Part shown: positions 56,001-64,000 of the stretch, in pieces
Layout: every line of letters begins with the position of its first letter
How positions within the stretch are numbered: the stretch's first letter is position 1
Program-made: the position numbers and the translations under genes
Notes under the pieces: model-generated
What the model was told of the DNA's origin: nothing
Databases searched by the model: none
Seen by the model: the letters and a program-made list of their open reading frames with translations, nothing else
Assembly: GCF_027988105.1 (NCBI RefSeq)
Contig: NZ_JAQJZJ010000009.1
Location: 1-64,000 of the forward strand
DNA from: Pseudomonas aestuarii
Lineage (GTDB): Bacteria; Pseudomonadota; Gammaproteobacteria; Pseudomonadales; Pseudomonadaceae
Direction of reading: 5' to 3'
DNA: 64,000 bases

Positions 56001-58848
56001 GGCCTGGCATGACGCCCCCACCCCGTTCGGCGACAGCGCCATCCGCAGCCTGACCGGCGAGACCAAGCAGCCGACCCTGCTGAGCCAGGCGGAACTGGAA
56101 CAGCACCCCTGCTGGCCGGAGCTAAGCAGCCCCGACAAGCACCACCTGCCCATGCGCGGCCTGCTTGCTGTGCCCCTGAGCGACCACAGCGGAACCCTAT
56201 TCGGCCTGTTGCAGTTATCAGACAAATACGCCGGCGAGTTCAACCCGGACGACTTGGCGATTGCCCAGCAGTTTGCCCAGATGGCGGTGGCGGTATTGGA
56301 GAACAACCGCCTGATGCAAGCGGTGATCACCGGCGAACGACGCCTGAAAACCCAGCTGGGGTTCACCTCGGCGATCACCAACAGCATCGCCGAGGGCCTG
56401 CTTGCGGTAGATCGCCAGGGCCTGCTGAGCTTCGTCAACCCCACCGCCGCCGAACTGCTCGGCCAACCGGCGCAAACGCTGCTCGGCCAGGCCCTGGCGA
56501 GCTTCCTGCCACTGGCACTCAACGACAGCGAGCATAACGAACGAACCAGCAGTTTCCACGGCGAGATCAGGCTGTCGCTGACAACCCTGGGCGAGCGTTA
56601 TATCGCCTACGACAGCGCCCCCCTGCTCGATGATGATACGCCCCAGGGCTGGGTGGTCGCCTTCCGCGACATCACCGCGCAGAAGGAGGCTGACAAGCAA
56701 TTGCGCCTGCTCAAGCGCAGCCTGGAGGCCAGCTACAACGGTGCGCTGATCTGCGATGCGCTGGCCGATGACCAGCCGATCATCTACGTCAATCCGGCCT
56801 TTGAGCGCATTACCGGCTATAGCGCAGCAGAAGTCATCGGTCGAAATTGCCGCTTTCTCCAAGGGGCTGAGCACGCTCAAGCGGGCATCAGCGAAATTCG
56901 CCAGGGCCTGGCGGAAAAGCGCGACAGCCATGTGGTCCTGCGCAACTTCCGCAAGGATGGCACGCCATTCTGGAACGACCTGTATATCGCCCCAGTGCCT
57001 GATGAAGAGGGCAATATCACCCACTTCATCGGCGTACAGAGCGATATTTCCGAGCAGAAACGCTACGAATCCGAACTGGCCTACAACGCCAGCCACGATG
57101 TTCTCACCGGCCTGCCCAACCGTTCGCTGCTGGAGGATCGCCTGAGCCAGGGTTGCCAGATCAGCCGCCGCTACAAGCGCAGCCTGGCCGTGATGTTCAT
57201 CGACCTGGATGGTTTCAAGCCGATCAACGACAGCATGGGTCACGGTGCCGGCGACCTGATTCTGATCGAAGTGGCGCAACGCATGAACCTGCAGGTACGT
57301 CCAGGCGACACCGTGGCGCGTCTTGGTGGCGACGAGTTCATCGTCATCCTGCCGGACCTGGCCCGCGAAGAGGATGTGCTACTGGTAACAGACCGGATCA
57401 TGGAGAGCATCGCTCGGCCCTACACGGTCGGCGGCGTCGACCTGCACATCACCGCAAGCATCGGCATCACGCTCAACGACGGCAGCATCGAGCAGCCCAT
57501 GCAACTGATCCAGCAGGCCGACCTGGCCATGTACAAAGCCAAGCAGCAAGGCCGCAACAACTATCAATGGTATACCGAGGATCTCAACCAGAAGGTCAGC
57601 GAGCGGGTGACCTTGCGCAACGAGATACAGAAAGCCATCGACACCGAAGCCTTCGAACTCTACTACCAGCCGCAGATCGACAGCCGCAATGGCCGGGTGA
57701 TTGGTTACGAGGCGCTGTTGCGCTGGCAGCATGCCGAGCAGGGGTTCATTTCGCCGGCGCAATTCGTGCCCATCGCCGAGGATACCGGACAGATCATTCC
57801 GCTCAGCGAGTGGGTGCTCAAAACCGCCTGTCGCGATGCCCGCGTGCTGCTCGATCAAGGCTTCGATGGTGCCGTCATGGCCGTGAATATTTCACCGGTG
57901 CAGTTCCAACGCGTCAACTTCGTCGAGTTCGTGCGCAGCTGTCTTGCCCAGGCCCTGTTGCCGGCAGAACGGCTGGAGCTGGAAATCACCGAAACCGTGT
58001 TGTTGGCTAATGCCGAGCGAGCCATCTTCACCCTGCACGCCCTGAGAGACCTGGGCGTACGCATTGCCATCGATGACTTCGGCACCGGCTTCTCCAGCCT
58101 CAACTACCTCAAGCGCCTGCCCATCGGCAAGGTCAAGATCGACCGCTCCTTCATCCAGGATGTGATCAGCGACCGGCATGATGCGGCGATCACCCAAGGC
58201 ATCATTTCCATGGCCCACCACCTGAAGCTCAAGGTGATCGCCGAGGGCGTGGAAACCGAAGAACAGGTCGCCTTCCTGAAGAAAAGCCACTGCGATGAAT
58301 TCCAGGGCTACTACTTCGCCAAGCCCTTACCGATGGCGACGCTGAAACTTTACCTTCAGCAGCAGCGCGCCAAGGATCGCCTGCCTGCACCAGGCAGTGT
58401 TGCCGTTAGCGGCGCGCAGACCCTGCTACTGCTCGATGACGAAGAGAATATTCTGCGTGCCCTGACCCGGGTACTCAGGCGCGACGGCTATCAAATCCTT
58501 ACGGCGAGCCGGGCACAAGATGCCTTCGCCCTCCTGGCAAAGCACGAGGTACAAGTCATCATCTCCGACCAGCGCATGCCAGAAATGAACGGCACCGCGT
58601 TCTTCAGCCAGGTCAAGGATCTCTATCCGGATACCATCCGCATCGTACTCTCCGGCTATACCGACCTGACATCGGTGACCGAGGCAATCAATCAGGGCGC
58701 CATCTACAAGTTCCTGACCAAACCCTGGGACGACGCGCAATTGCGGGCCACTGTTGCCCAGGCGTTCCAACACCATGTACTGGCTCAGCCAAAAGACGAC
58801 TACTCAGCCCCAGCGCCGGCAGATAATCCAAGCCCGCGCATAGACTGA
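53086..58848 (+). CDS. 1920-residue multi-sensor LOV/GGDEF/EAL protein with C-terminal receiver
   Basis: An inner-membrane cyclic-di-GMP enzyme. Order: several N-terminal helices and a periplasmic region (to about 470); PAS (about 490-600); GAF (630-765); PAS (780-895); GAF (920-1080); PAS (1095-1205); and a PAS of LOV type (1215-1320) with the flavin motif GRNCRFLQG (C1255) and RKDGTPFWND. Next come GGDEF (1414-1418, preceded by the RPGD inhibitory site at 1405), EAL (E1542-A-L, with AVNISPVQF, DDFGTGFSSL and EGVETEEQ intact), and a terminal receiver (D1828). Both catalytic domains look complete. It should sense blue light plus other cues and is encoded last in the kinase operon. Confidence 0.9.
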   Translation: MDIKTRHLIYQAYLHILAFCILALSGISLLDYLFWWQPNTAQVVLLPDSALAGLLLGLGLLGCIQQKPRLANLTLSLLLGLALYSLAHNLLSGSSEQGQSLVSGYKRMRSSLALLFCLLAFGLLLSQWGSKAKRLNCVFGCAVLVLAGLSLLSSWLPEFDAWRLGFNTSISRPANLFALSTGLALLFITQLPAERGHLLLRSTVLIGALGTIITCSVWYLLTLQNIESHSRQSELRLVNQQNAITNTLNTRLSLIQRIAEHWTVNEKLPTHAQWQQESRNTLRDFADIGVTALLDEHLRPQRLLGRSQVETERLTTLLSQASPRAWLERLPLDGKPHMSEAYDLATQPQGLIAIRLTLPNKPGWTLVASLDLNRALQDSLGRMPNDNGIQVYQGKHLLFDKTDYPPSETGASKMLGPTANNWQLVSYQDASTSSRTTDHLPGIVVLFGLAFSLVIMVSQRLALLAIEHSKHLQQSNRVLEQSLHRQAELQALNQRIMDYSMDVLCSIDAQGCFTQLSPSASTVLGYSPEELIGRPYLQLIAPEDREGTQATVAAIMAGESHHGFRNSARRKDGSIVHLLWSAGWSENDRTLFAVAHDVTRLVYNEAYAEDQRDILSMISTDQALPEILKTICLLAQTQAPETLCSVLLVDKQQKHLIHGATPSLPDRFNQAMHGIAIGPSVGSCGTAVYRRQVVIVEDIGSDPLWHEFRDIALEHDLRACWSIPLISHHGDVLGTFAIYSHHPGGPNDHDLQLMATAGQLAAIAIERQHDRLRLQASEQRYRSLFTFNPNPVFSFDLKGNFESMNQAGCQLSGYSEAQLLGQHMSMLVHNEDLALIQDYIDSASSGGSQSYEVRCRNSDGQLLEVDITNLPIIIDEQIVGVFAIAKDIGERNRMTRALREALQHSEHQAELLRGLSETAVNINSIMGTQSLLDYMSERLRLLLGAHQSAMSLNRGNNWPQSINAVSLSEKYAAWHDAPTPFGDSAIRSLTGETKQPTLLSQAELEQHPCWPELSSPDKHHLPMRGLLAVPLSDHSGTLFGLLQLSDKYAGEFNPDDLAIAQQFAQMAVAVLENNRLMQAVITGERRLKTQLGFTSAITNSIAEGLLAVDRQGLLSFVNPTAAELLGQPAQTLLGQALASFLPLALNDSEHNERTSSFHGEIRLSLTTLGERYIAYDSAPLLDDDTPQGWVVAFRDITAQKEADKQLRLLKRSLEASYNGALICDALADDQPIIYVNPAFERITGYSAAEVIGRNCRFLQGAEHAQAGISEIRQGLAEKRDSHVVLRNFRKDGTPFWNDLYIAPVPDEEGNITHFIGVQSDISEQKRYESELAYNASHDVLTGLPNRSLLEDRLSQGCQISRRYKRSLAVMFIDLDGFKPINDSMGHGAGDLILIEVAQRMNLQVRPGDTVARLGGDEFIVILPDLAREEDVLLVTDRIMESIARPYTVGGVDLHITASIGITLNDGSIEQPMQLIQQADLAMYKAKQQGRNNYQWYTEDLNQKVSERVTLRNEIQKAIDTEAFELYYQPQIDSRNGRVIGYEALLRWQHAEQGFISPAQFVPIAEDTGQIIPLSEWVLKTACRDARVLLDQGFDGAVMAVNISPVQFQRVNFVEFVRSCLAQALLPAERLELEITETVLLANAERAIFTLHALRDLGVRIAIDDFGTGFSSLNYLKRLPIGKVKIDRSFIQDVISDRHDAAITQGIISMAHHLKLKVIAEGVETEEQVAFLKKSHCDEFQGYYFAKPLPMATLKLYLQQQRAKDRLPAPGSVAVSGAQTLLLLDDEENILRALTRVLRRDGYQILTASRAQDAFALLAKHEVQVIISDQRMPEMNGTAFFSQVKDLYPDTIRIVLSGYTDLTSVTEAINQGAIYKFLTKPWDDAQLRATVAQAFQHHVLAQPKDDYSAPAPADNPSPRID

Positions 58849-59086
58849 CAGTGCGGCAGGGTGGTTGCACCGAAGCCGCTGCTGACCACGCAGGTCAGCA
58901 TGGCTTCCTGACCCGCTAGCGGCGGCCAACCAGCATTCGCCGAGAAGATGGGAGCACCCTCGGCGAGTAGCCAGGAAGTCATTCGGGGCAGTCTGCAGGC
59001 GTAGGGCTTGCCCGGTCTTCATCCAGTACGCTGCTGGGCAAGGTGCCGAGCGCTGACTCCGGTATAAGAATCGCCTGCTGCTGAAG

Positions 59087-59326
59087 TCAGATATCCACGC
59101 CCGGCGCCCAGGGATTGCTGCCGACGCGGCGATCCTTGTTACTCCGTCGCTCTTCCTGGAAGCGGATATCGGCGCGGCGCTCCTGCATTTTGCGGCGTTC
59201 GCCGCCACCGCGCGTATCGATCTGGTACTTTGCTCGGCCCTTGCTCACCTCCTCGCCGACTTGCTCAGCAAGAGGTTCGAGCGCCAGGTCGTCAAGGGAA
59301 ATGTCGGAATTGTCATGACTGGCCAT
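59087..59326 (-). CDS. Small charged hypothetical protein
   Basis: A 79-residue hydrophilic protein with an acidic N-terminus (DISLDDLALEPLAEQ) and a strongly Arg-rich C-terminal half (GGGERRKMQERRADIRF). No domain is recognised. The ATG at 59326 is chosen because GGAG precedes it by seven bases; an ATG at 59344 is the alternative. It is likely a disordered or nucleic-acid-associated protein. Confidence 0.65.
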   Translation of the reverse strand: MASHDNSDISLDDLALEPLAEQVGEEVSKGRAKYQIDTRGGGERRKMQERRADIRFQEERRSNKDRRVGSNPWAPGVDI

Positions 59327-59584
59327 TGGCGTACTCCATGTCATCCTGCCTTACTGGCATTGAACTCACCTGACAGCCTCATGGTGCTCGCGCGTTAAAG
59401 GGAAACATCGAGCGTCGTCGTGAGTTTTTTCACAAGCGCTCAGCGCTGCCTTGCTGACCAGGTCTGTGAATAGGCTAGTACGGCTTGGCCTGGCACGACA
59501 GGCACGTCGTCGCCTTGTGCAAAACTGAACAGGGTTGCAAACGGCAGCCATCGTAGCGCATCGGACTCCCGGGGAGGCAACAGC

Positions 59585-60775
59585 ATGCCCAAATCCGCAG
59601 TCAAACCTGCCCCAGGCATCCCGCGCACGATCTGGGCACTGGGTCTGGTCAGCCTGTTCATGGATATGTCATCGGAACTGGTGCACAGCCTGTTGCCGCT
59701 GTTTCTAGTGGGTACCCTGGGCGCCAGCATGCTTACGGTCGGGTTGATCGAAGGGCTGGCCGAGGCCGCCGCGCTGCTGGTCAAGGTGTTTTCCGGCGCA
59801 TTCAGCGACTTCATCGGCCGGCGCAAAGGTTTGCTGCTGTTCGGCTACGGCCTCGCCGCGCTGAGCAAACCGCTGTTCCCCCTGGCCGGATCGGCGGAAA
59901 CGGTTTTCGTCGCGCGCCTGCTGGACAGAATCGGCAAGGGCATTCGTGGCGCCCCGCGCGATGCGCTAATCGCCGACGTGGCCCCAGCCGCTATCCGCGG
60001 TGCCTGCTTCGGGCTGCGCCAGTCGATGGATACCGCAGGTGCCTTTCTCGGACCGATCCTGGCGATCCTGCTGATGCTCTGGCTCAGCGGCGATATCACC
60101 CTGGTGTTGTGGTTTGCGCCGATCCCCGCCCTGCTGGCGGTGGCAGTGCTCTGGGGCGGGGTCAGCGAACCGGCACGGCCAGCGAGCGCCCGACCGTTAC
60201 GTTCGCCTGTGCGACTGAAATCCTTAGCGCAGTTCTCCACGGCATTCTGGTGGGTGGTCGGCATAGGCGCGGTCTTCACCCTCGCCCGTTTCAGCGAAGC
60301 CTTTCTGCTGCTGCGCGCTGCGCAACTGGGCCTGCCCCTGGCCTGGGTGCCCCTGGTCATGGTGGTGATGGCCGCGTTCTACATGCTCTCGGCCTATCCG
60401 GCGGGCCAGTGGTCGGATCGCATCGAGCGCAGCACCTTGCTGGGCGCCAGCTTGCTGCTACTGATCCTCGCCGACCTACTGCTGGCCTACGCCGAATCGG
60501 TCATCACGGTCATGTTCGGCGTCGCCCTTTGGGGCCTGCACATGGGCTTCAGCCAGGGCACTCTGGCGGCGCTGGTGGCGGACACTACGCCAGCCGAGCT
60601 CAAAGGCAGCGCCTTTGGTCTGTTCAATCTGGTCAGCGGTATCGCCGTGCTGCTGGCCAGCGCGACCGCCGGCTGGCTATGGCAGTCCTATGGCGCTGCG
60701 GTGGCCTTTTATACCGGTGCCGGTCTGGCGGCTGCCGCGCTGCTCCTGCTCGGGCTCAAAAGGATGGGGCGATAA
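59585..60775 (+). CDS. MFS transporter
   Basis: A 396-residue major-facilitator permease with twelve helices. The loop 2-3 motif is DFIGRRKGLL, with DRIGKGIRGAPRDALIADV further on. The latter is typical of a poorly characterised MFS group annotated as drug or metabolite exporters. It appears to be a single-gene unit. The start at 59585 follows GGGGAGG. The substrate is unknown. Confidence 0.82.
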   Translation: MPKSAVKPAPGIPRTIWALGLVSLFMDMSSELVHSLLPLFLVGTLGASMLTVGLIEGLAEAAALLVKVFSGAFSDFIGRRKGLLLFGYGLAALSKPLFPLAGSAETVFVARLLDRIGKGIRGAPRDALIADVAPAAIRGACFGLRQSMDTAGAFLGPILAILLMLWLSGDITLVLWFAPIPALLAVAVLWGGVSEPARPASARPLRSPVRLKSLAQFSTAFWWVVGIGAVFTLARFSEAFLLLRAAQLGLPLAWVPLVMVVMAAFYMLSAYPAGQWSDRIERSTLLGASLLLLILADLLLAYAESVITVMFGVALWGLHMGFSQGTLAALVADTTPAELKGSAFGLFNLVSGIAVLLASATAGWLWQSYGAAVAFYTGAGLAAAALLLLGLKRMGR

Positions 60776-61178
60776 GGTGCAACCCGGCCTGCTCAAACCA
60801 GGTCATAGCCGTGGCCAGTACTGTTTATCGGCAATCCGTGCCAGCCCTGGCCACACCGGCCAATTCGCGGTCAGACAGCCGTCATGCCTATGCTGTATCT
60901 TCGGGCGAATGCTGCGACAGCAGCCTTGCTGATGAGAGAGCCACGCTAGCAGGCCCCCGCGCCCTCTCGCCACCGCGGAGAAGCCCAGGAGCGGTACGCC
61001 AGGAGCTATTCGGCGTCGAGCAGCGAGAATCGCGGCATGAGCGCCATCGACGCAGCCGGACAGGGCGAAAGCGTGCCCCGGAAGCAGAGCCACAGCTTGC
61101 TGATCTCACCCGCAGCAACGAGAGCCTCAAGGGCTCTGCGCTGCAGCTCCGGGTCAACACGAATAATCCAAGGACACC
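60776..61178. other. Gap between MFS transporter and protease genes
   Basis: 403 bp in which I see no gene, repeat or clear terminator. A 96-codon minus-strand frame is present but has neither a ribosome site nor a recognisable domain. The protease promoter must lie here. Confidence 0.3.
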
Positions 61179-61916
61179 ATGATGATTGAACCCATTTTGC
61201 TCACTGCGGCCCGTCTCTGTACCTTCAATCAGCAAAAGCAGTTGACCAATGCCAGCAGCTTTTTCTTCGCCCGCGACGAGCGCCTGTTCCTGGTCACCAG
61301 CCGGCACGTGATGATCGATGCGCAGAACCAGCACTTCCCCGATCGTATCGAGATTGAACTGCATACCGACCCGAACAATATCGCCCAGTCCATCGGCATC
61401 TCGATCCCGCTCTACCGCGACGGTGAACGCCTGTGGCGCCAGGGCCTGGACTCCACTGGCGAGATCGATGTGGCGGTGATCGAACTGGATCGCGCCGCCT
61501 TACCTGCTACCGCGTTCTACCGCGCCTTTACCCCAGAGCACCTGTACGGACCGACCGCCGAGGTCGAGGTTGGCACCTCCCTGCTGGTGGTCGGTTTCCC
61601 CCTGGGTTTCCACGACACCCTGCACCACATGCCGGTGGTGCGTCAGGCAGTGATCGCCTCCTCATTCGGCTTGCGCTTTCAGAGCAAAGGCTATTTCCTC
61701 AGCGATGCCCGGACTCACCGCGGCATCAGCGGTGCGCCGGTGGTGACGCGGGTCGCCAATACCCCGGAGAATGGCCTCGGCGACTTGCCATGGATGCTCC
61801 TGGGCGTGCACTCGGCCCGTCTCGATGTAGGCACCCGCGACCTGCAACTGGACGAAGCGCTCGGGCTCAACTGCACCTGGTACGCCGACATACTGCTGAC
61901 CCTCACCGAGAACTGA
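61179..61916 (+). CDS. Trypsin-like serine protease, cytoplasmic
   Basis: A 245-residue protein of the trypsin/chymotrypsin fold with a plausible triad H43 (VTSRHVMID), D97 (GEIDVAVIELD) and S184 (HRGISGAPVVT). It lacks a signal peptide and a PDZ domain, so it is not DegP/DegS. Similar stand-alone proteases occur in many proteobacteria without known substrates. AAGGA precedes the ATG at 61179. Confidence 0.75.
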   Translation: MMIEPILLTAARLCTFNQQKQLTNASSFFFARDERLFLVTSRHVMIDAQNQHFPDRIEIELHTDPNNIAQSIGISIPLYRDGERLWRQGLDSTGEIDVAVIELDRAALPATAFYRAFTPEHLYGPTAEVEVGTSLLVVGFPLGFHDTLHHMPVVRQAVIASSFGLRFQSKGYFLSDARTHRGISGAPVVTRVANTPENGLGDLPWMLLGVHSARLDVGTRDLQLDEALGLNCTWYADILLTLTEN

Positions 61917-61965
61917 GCGCAGTTCAGCGCGGGCTCTCGGTCCGGCCTGTAGCAACCAACGAGAG

Positions 61966-62928
61966 TCACGCCTCAAGCTGTCCGGCGACTATGGATAGCT
62001 GGCGAAAGCCCTGGCCATCGCGCACGACAAACAGCGCATCCATGCCGCGTGCCTGCGCCAGCTCAGGCCCGGCCACTTCCCCCAGAACCAGCAAGGCAGT
62101 CGCCCAGGCATCGGCGAGCATGCAACTGGAGGCCAGCACCGTTACTGCCGCGAGCTGGTTGCAGGCAGGCGCACCCAGCGCGGGATCCATGCTGTGCGAA
62201 TAGTCCTGATGCTCAATCTCGACCCAGTGCCGGTAATCCCCCGAGGTGGCGATGGCCACATCGCTGAGCTCCATCACGCCCATGACCTCGCGCACACCGC
62301 GAACCGGCTTCTCGACGGCAATCGTCCAGGCTTGCCCATCCGCTTTCAGCCCGCATGCGCGCATTTCGCCGTCGATACCCACCAGATACCGGCTGACTCC
62401 CCAACCCTCGAGGCAATGGGCCAGTTGGTCGACGCCAAAGCCTTTGGCGATACCCGACAGGTCCAGCGTGATGGGCGCGCGCTTACGCACCCGGTGATGT
62501 ACTTGATCGACCTCCAACACCTCCGTCGCCTGCTGCCGCCGCCGCTGTGCCGGCAAATCGGTCGGCACTTGCCCGCCGGGGCCAAAGCCCCAGGCATTGA
62601 CCAGGTCGCCCACGCCGATATCAAACGCGCCGTTGGACTGACGACCGATGCGCAACCCCGTCGCCAGCACGCTGAGCAGTTCTGGCGGGATATCCAGCCA
62701 TTGCTGCTCAGGCAGTGCATTGAGCCGACTCAGAGCCGAGTCGGCTTTCCAGCTCGACATCTGCCGATCCACCTGGTCCACGGCGGCGAACAGGCTGGCC
62801 GCGATGGCCGACTCATCCAGCCCCGGCGCGGCAAAGAATAGAGCGCTATATCGAGTGCCCATGGTCGCGCCGTTGAGGCTGTAGCGCTGCAGCGTGACCG
62901 CGCTGTTGGGCGGGGTTTCAGTAGACAT
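61966..62928 (-). CDS. apbE: FAD:protein FMN transferase (ApbE family)
   Basis: A 320-residue ApbE-type enzyme that covalently attaches FMN to Thr/Ser of target flavoproteins. Motifs include NGATMGTRYS near the N-terminus, AFDIGVGDLVNAWGFGP, LDLSGIAKGFGVDQLA, and the magnesium-site region MLADAWATALLVLG. There is no signal peptide or lipobox, unlike periplasmic ApbE proteins. The ATG at 62928 overlaps the upstream flavoprotein gene by 11 bases (a GTG at 62934 is also possible). Coupling suggests the flavoprotein system is its target. Confidence 0.85.
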   Translation of the reverse strand: MSTETPPNSAVTLQRYSLNGATMGTRYSALFFAAPGLDESAIAASLFAAVDQVDRQMSSWKADSALSRLNALPEQQWLDIPPELLSVLATGLRIGRQSNGAFDIGVGDLVNAWGFGPGGQVPTDLPAQRRRQQATEVLEVDQVHHRVRKRAPITLDLSGIAKGFGVDQLAHCLEGWGVSRYLVGIDGEMRACGLKADGQAWTIAVEKPVRGVREVMGVMELSDVAIATSGDYRHWVEIEHQDYSHSMDPALGAPACNQLAAVTVLASSCMLADAWATALLVLGEVAGPELAQARGMDALFVVRDGQGFRQLSIVAGQLEA

Positions 62929-64000
62929 CTTCACGGTAGCGTCCCTGCGCTTTGAGCGTCAGCACATTGAGGTTGAGCGGCAGCAACACGTGATCCAGCG
63001 CCTGCATCACGCTCTTCGCCATCTCGCGGCTACCACAGACCAGGATCTGCGCGCCTTTTTCAATCAGCCGGCGCATGTGCAAGGCATCGGCCAGGATGCG
63101 GTCCTGCACATAACTGCAGTCGTTGACCCGCGAAAAGGCCGCATTCAGCTGGCTCAGTCGTCGATCCGCGAGGTAGCGGTTGAGTTCTGGCTCATAGAGA
63201 AAATCGGACGCCGGATTGCGCCCGCCCCAGTACAGGTGCATCGGATGCCTGGCGCGGTTGTTGCGGATAAACCCGGCCAGGGGGCCGATGCCCGTGCCAG
63301 CACCGATCAGGATCACCGGGGCTTTACCCGACCCCGGCCGGAAATCCGGGTTGGGCTGGATAAAGGCGTCCATCCTGGCCCCGAGCGGCAGGTCATGCAG
63401 AAAGCCGGAACACAGCCCCCCGGGGTGCTTGCGCACACAGATCTCCAGTACCCCATCAGCCGACCCACTGGCCAGCGAATAGAAGCGTGGCACCGGACTG
63501 CCCGGCGGCACGATGCCAAGCAGGTCGCCCGCCTCGAAATGGCCCAAGGTACTGGCGCCGAGCAGGCGCTTGAGCCAAGCGACATTACCCGGCGGTGCAG
63601 CTGCCTTGAAACGCAACACACTGGTAGGCGCTTGCACCTGCGCACCATACTCGACCCGCTCCACCAGCTGCCAGGACTGGCTGCGCGGGCGCACGGGCTT
63701 GTGCACCAGGGCCAGTTCCTGGCCGAGCAACTGGCCAACGGCGTTGCCCCAGCGGGCAAACGCCTGAGTGGATTGGCGATCGATGGTCTCTAGCGCCAGC
63801 AACCGTGGCCAGCCCCGCTCCAGCAACGCCGTTTCGGTCACCTTGGCAAACTGACAGAATTGCGGGAACTGCCGATCGCCAAAGCCCAGCACGGCAAAAC
63901 CGGCCCCAGGCGGCAACGTAGTCTTGGTCAGCCGCGCCAGAAACTGCCGGGCCGACGCCGGCGCATCACCATCGCCATAGGTTGCCGTGAGGATCAACAG
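62918..64000 (-). CDS. Flavodoxin/FNR-type reductase (PepSY or sulfite-reductase-like), partial
   Basis: The C-terminal 360 residues of a flavoprotein whose N-terminus is beyond the window. The part present starts inside a flavodoxin domain (ILTATYGDGDAPASA, then FAVLGFGDRQFPQFC). It continues into a ferredoxin-reductase module with the FAD motif RFYSLASGS, the NADP motif ILIGAGTGIGPLAGFIRNNR and the C-terminal aromatic in REDVY. The layout fits PepSY-containing membrane reductases or sulfite-reductase flavoprotein alpha subunits. The translationally coupled apbE favours the former. Confidence 0.82.
   Translation of the reverse strand: MLILTATYGDGDAPASARQFLARLTKTTLPPGAGFAVLGFGDRQFPQFCQFAKVTETALLERGWPRLLALETIDRQSTQAFARWGNAVGQLLGQELALVHKPVRPRSQSWQLVERVEYGAQVQAPTSVLRFKAAAPPGNVAWLKRLLGASTLGHFEAGDLLGIVPPGSPVPRFYSLASGSADGVLEICVRKHPGGLCSGFLHDLPLGARMDAFIQPNPDFRPGSGKAPVILIGAGTGIGPLAGFIRNNRARHPMHLYWGGRNPASDFLYEPELNRYLADRRLSQLNAAFSRVNDCSYVQDRILADALHMRRLIEKGAQILVCGSREMAKSVMQALDHVLLPLNLNVLTLKAQGRYREDVY

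Overview
The window is Pseudomonas-like chromosomal DNA. The main evidence is a tandem pair of cbb3 oxidase operons followed by ccoGHIS, hemN, anr and apt, together with an Aer-type aerotaxis receptor, a guanidinobutyrase with its LysR regulator, and a LapA-type adhesin with its secretion genes. Codon use is GC-rich except in an 11.2-kb insertion. The gene content resembles P. aeruginosa, but the order differs, so another Pseudomonas lineage is likely. The species cannot be fixed from this sequence alone.

Layout. 1-7124: the N-terminal part of a very large RTX-type adhesin (minus strand, running off the left edge), divergent from a lapE-lapB-lapC type I secretion operon. 7352-9961: a DTW-domain tRNA-modification enzyme and the aerotaxis receptor. 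10086-16572: gbuR/gbuA followed by a Gate-domain membrane protein, an NCS1-type permease, a nitrilase-family amidase and a metallo-beta-lactamase-fold hydrolase, probably a nitrogen-compound scavenging cluster. 16650-16884: an unannotated 44-codon gene with a perfect Anr box, a candidate relative of the P. aeruginosa PA1414/SicX locus. 16957-18681: aceK.

18887-31028: a DMT-family transporter gene cut in two by an 11.2-kb integrative element (about 19190-30396). The element carries a large serine integrase just inside its left end, an AT-rich control region with inverted and direct repeats, and an operon of small genes. Four genes of that operon share a C-x2-C-x(10-13)-C-x3-C zinc-finger pattern. 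Further right are AT-rich cargo genes (an ankyrin-repeat protein and an exported protein), a second smaller serine recombinase, a two-helix membrane protein and an AbiGi-like protein. The cargo looks like a phage-defence load, but that is inference.

31085-44259: an alpha/beta hydrolase, then ccoN1O1Q1P1, ccoN2O2Q2P2, ccoGHIS and a SafE/TauE-like membrane protein. 44355-47697: hemN under an Anr promoter, then anr and apt. Two related 144-173 bp MITE-like repeats in opposite orientation abut the stop codons of hemN and apt. 47844-48662: a bacterial voltage-gated sodium channel. 49872-58848: a four-gene signalling operon (PAS histidine kinase, receiver plus degenerate HD-GYP protein, stand-alone receiver, and a 1920-residue LOV/GGDEF/EAL/receiver protein). 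59087-64000: a small charged protein, an MFS transporter, a trypsin-like protease, ApbE and the start of a flavodoxin-reductase-type flavoprotein cut by the right edge.

The low-oxygen theme is coherent. Anr and its targets (hemN and the 44-codon gene) sit in the same window as two high-affinity oxidases, their assembly genes and an aerotaxis receptor. The surface-attachment theme (adhesin plus cyclic-di-GMP enzymes) is also present, but no gene here links the two directly.
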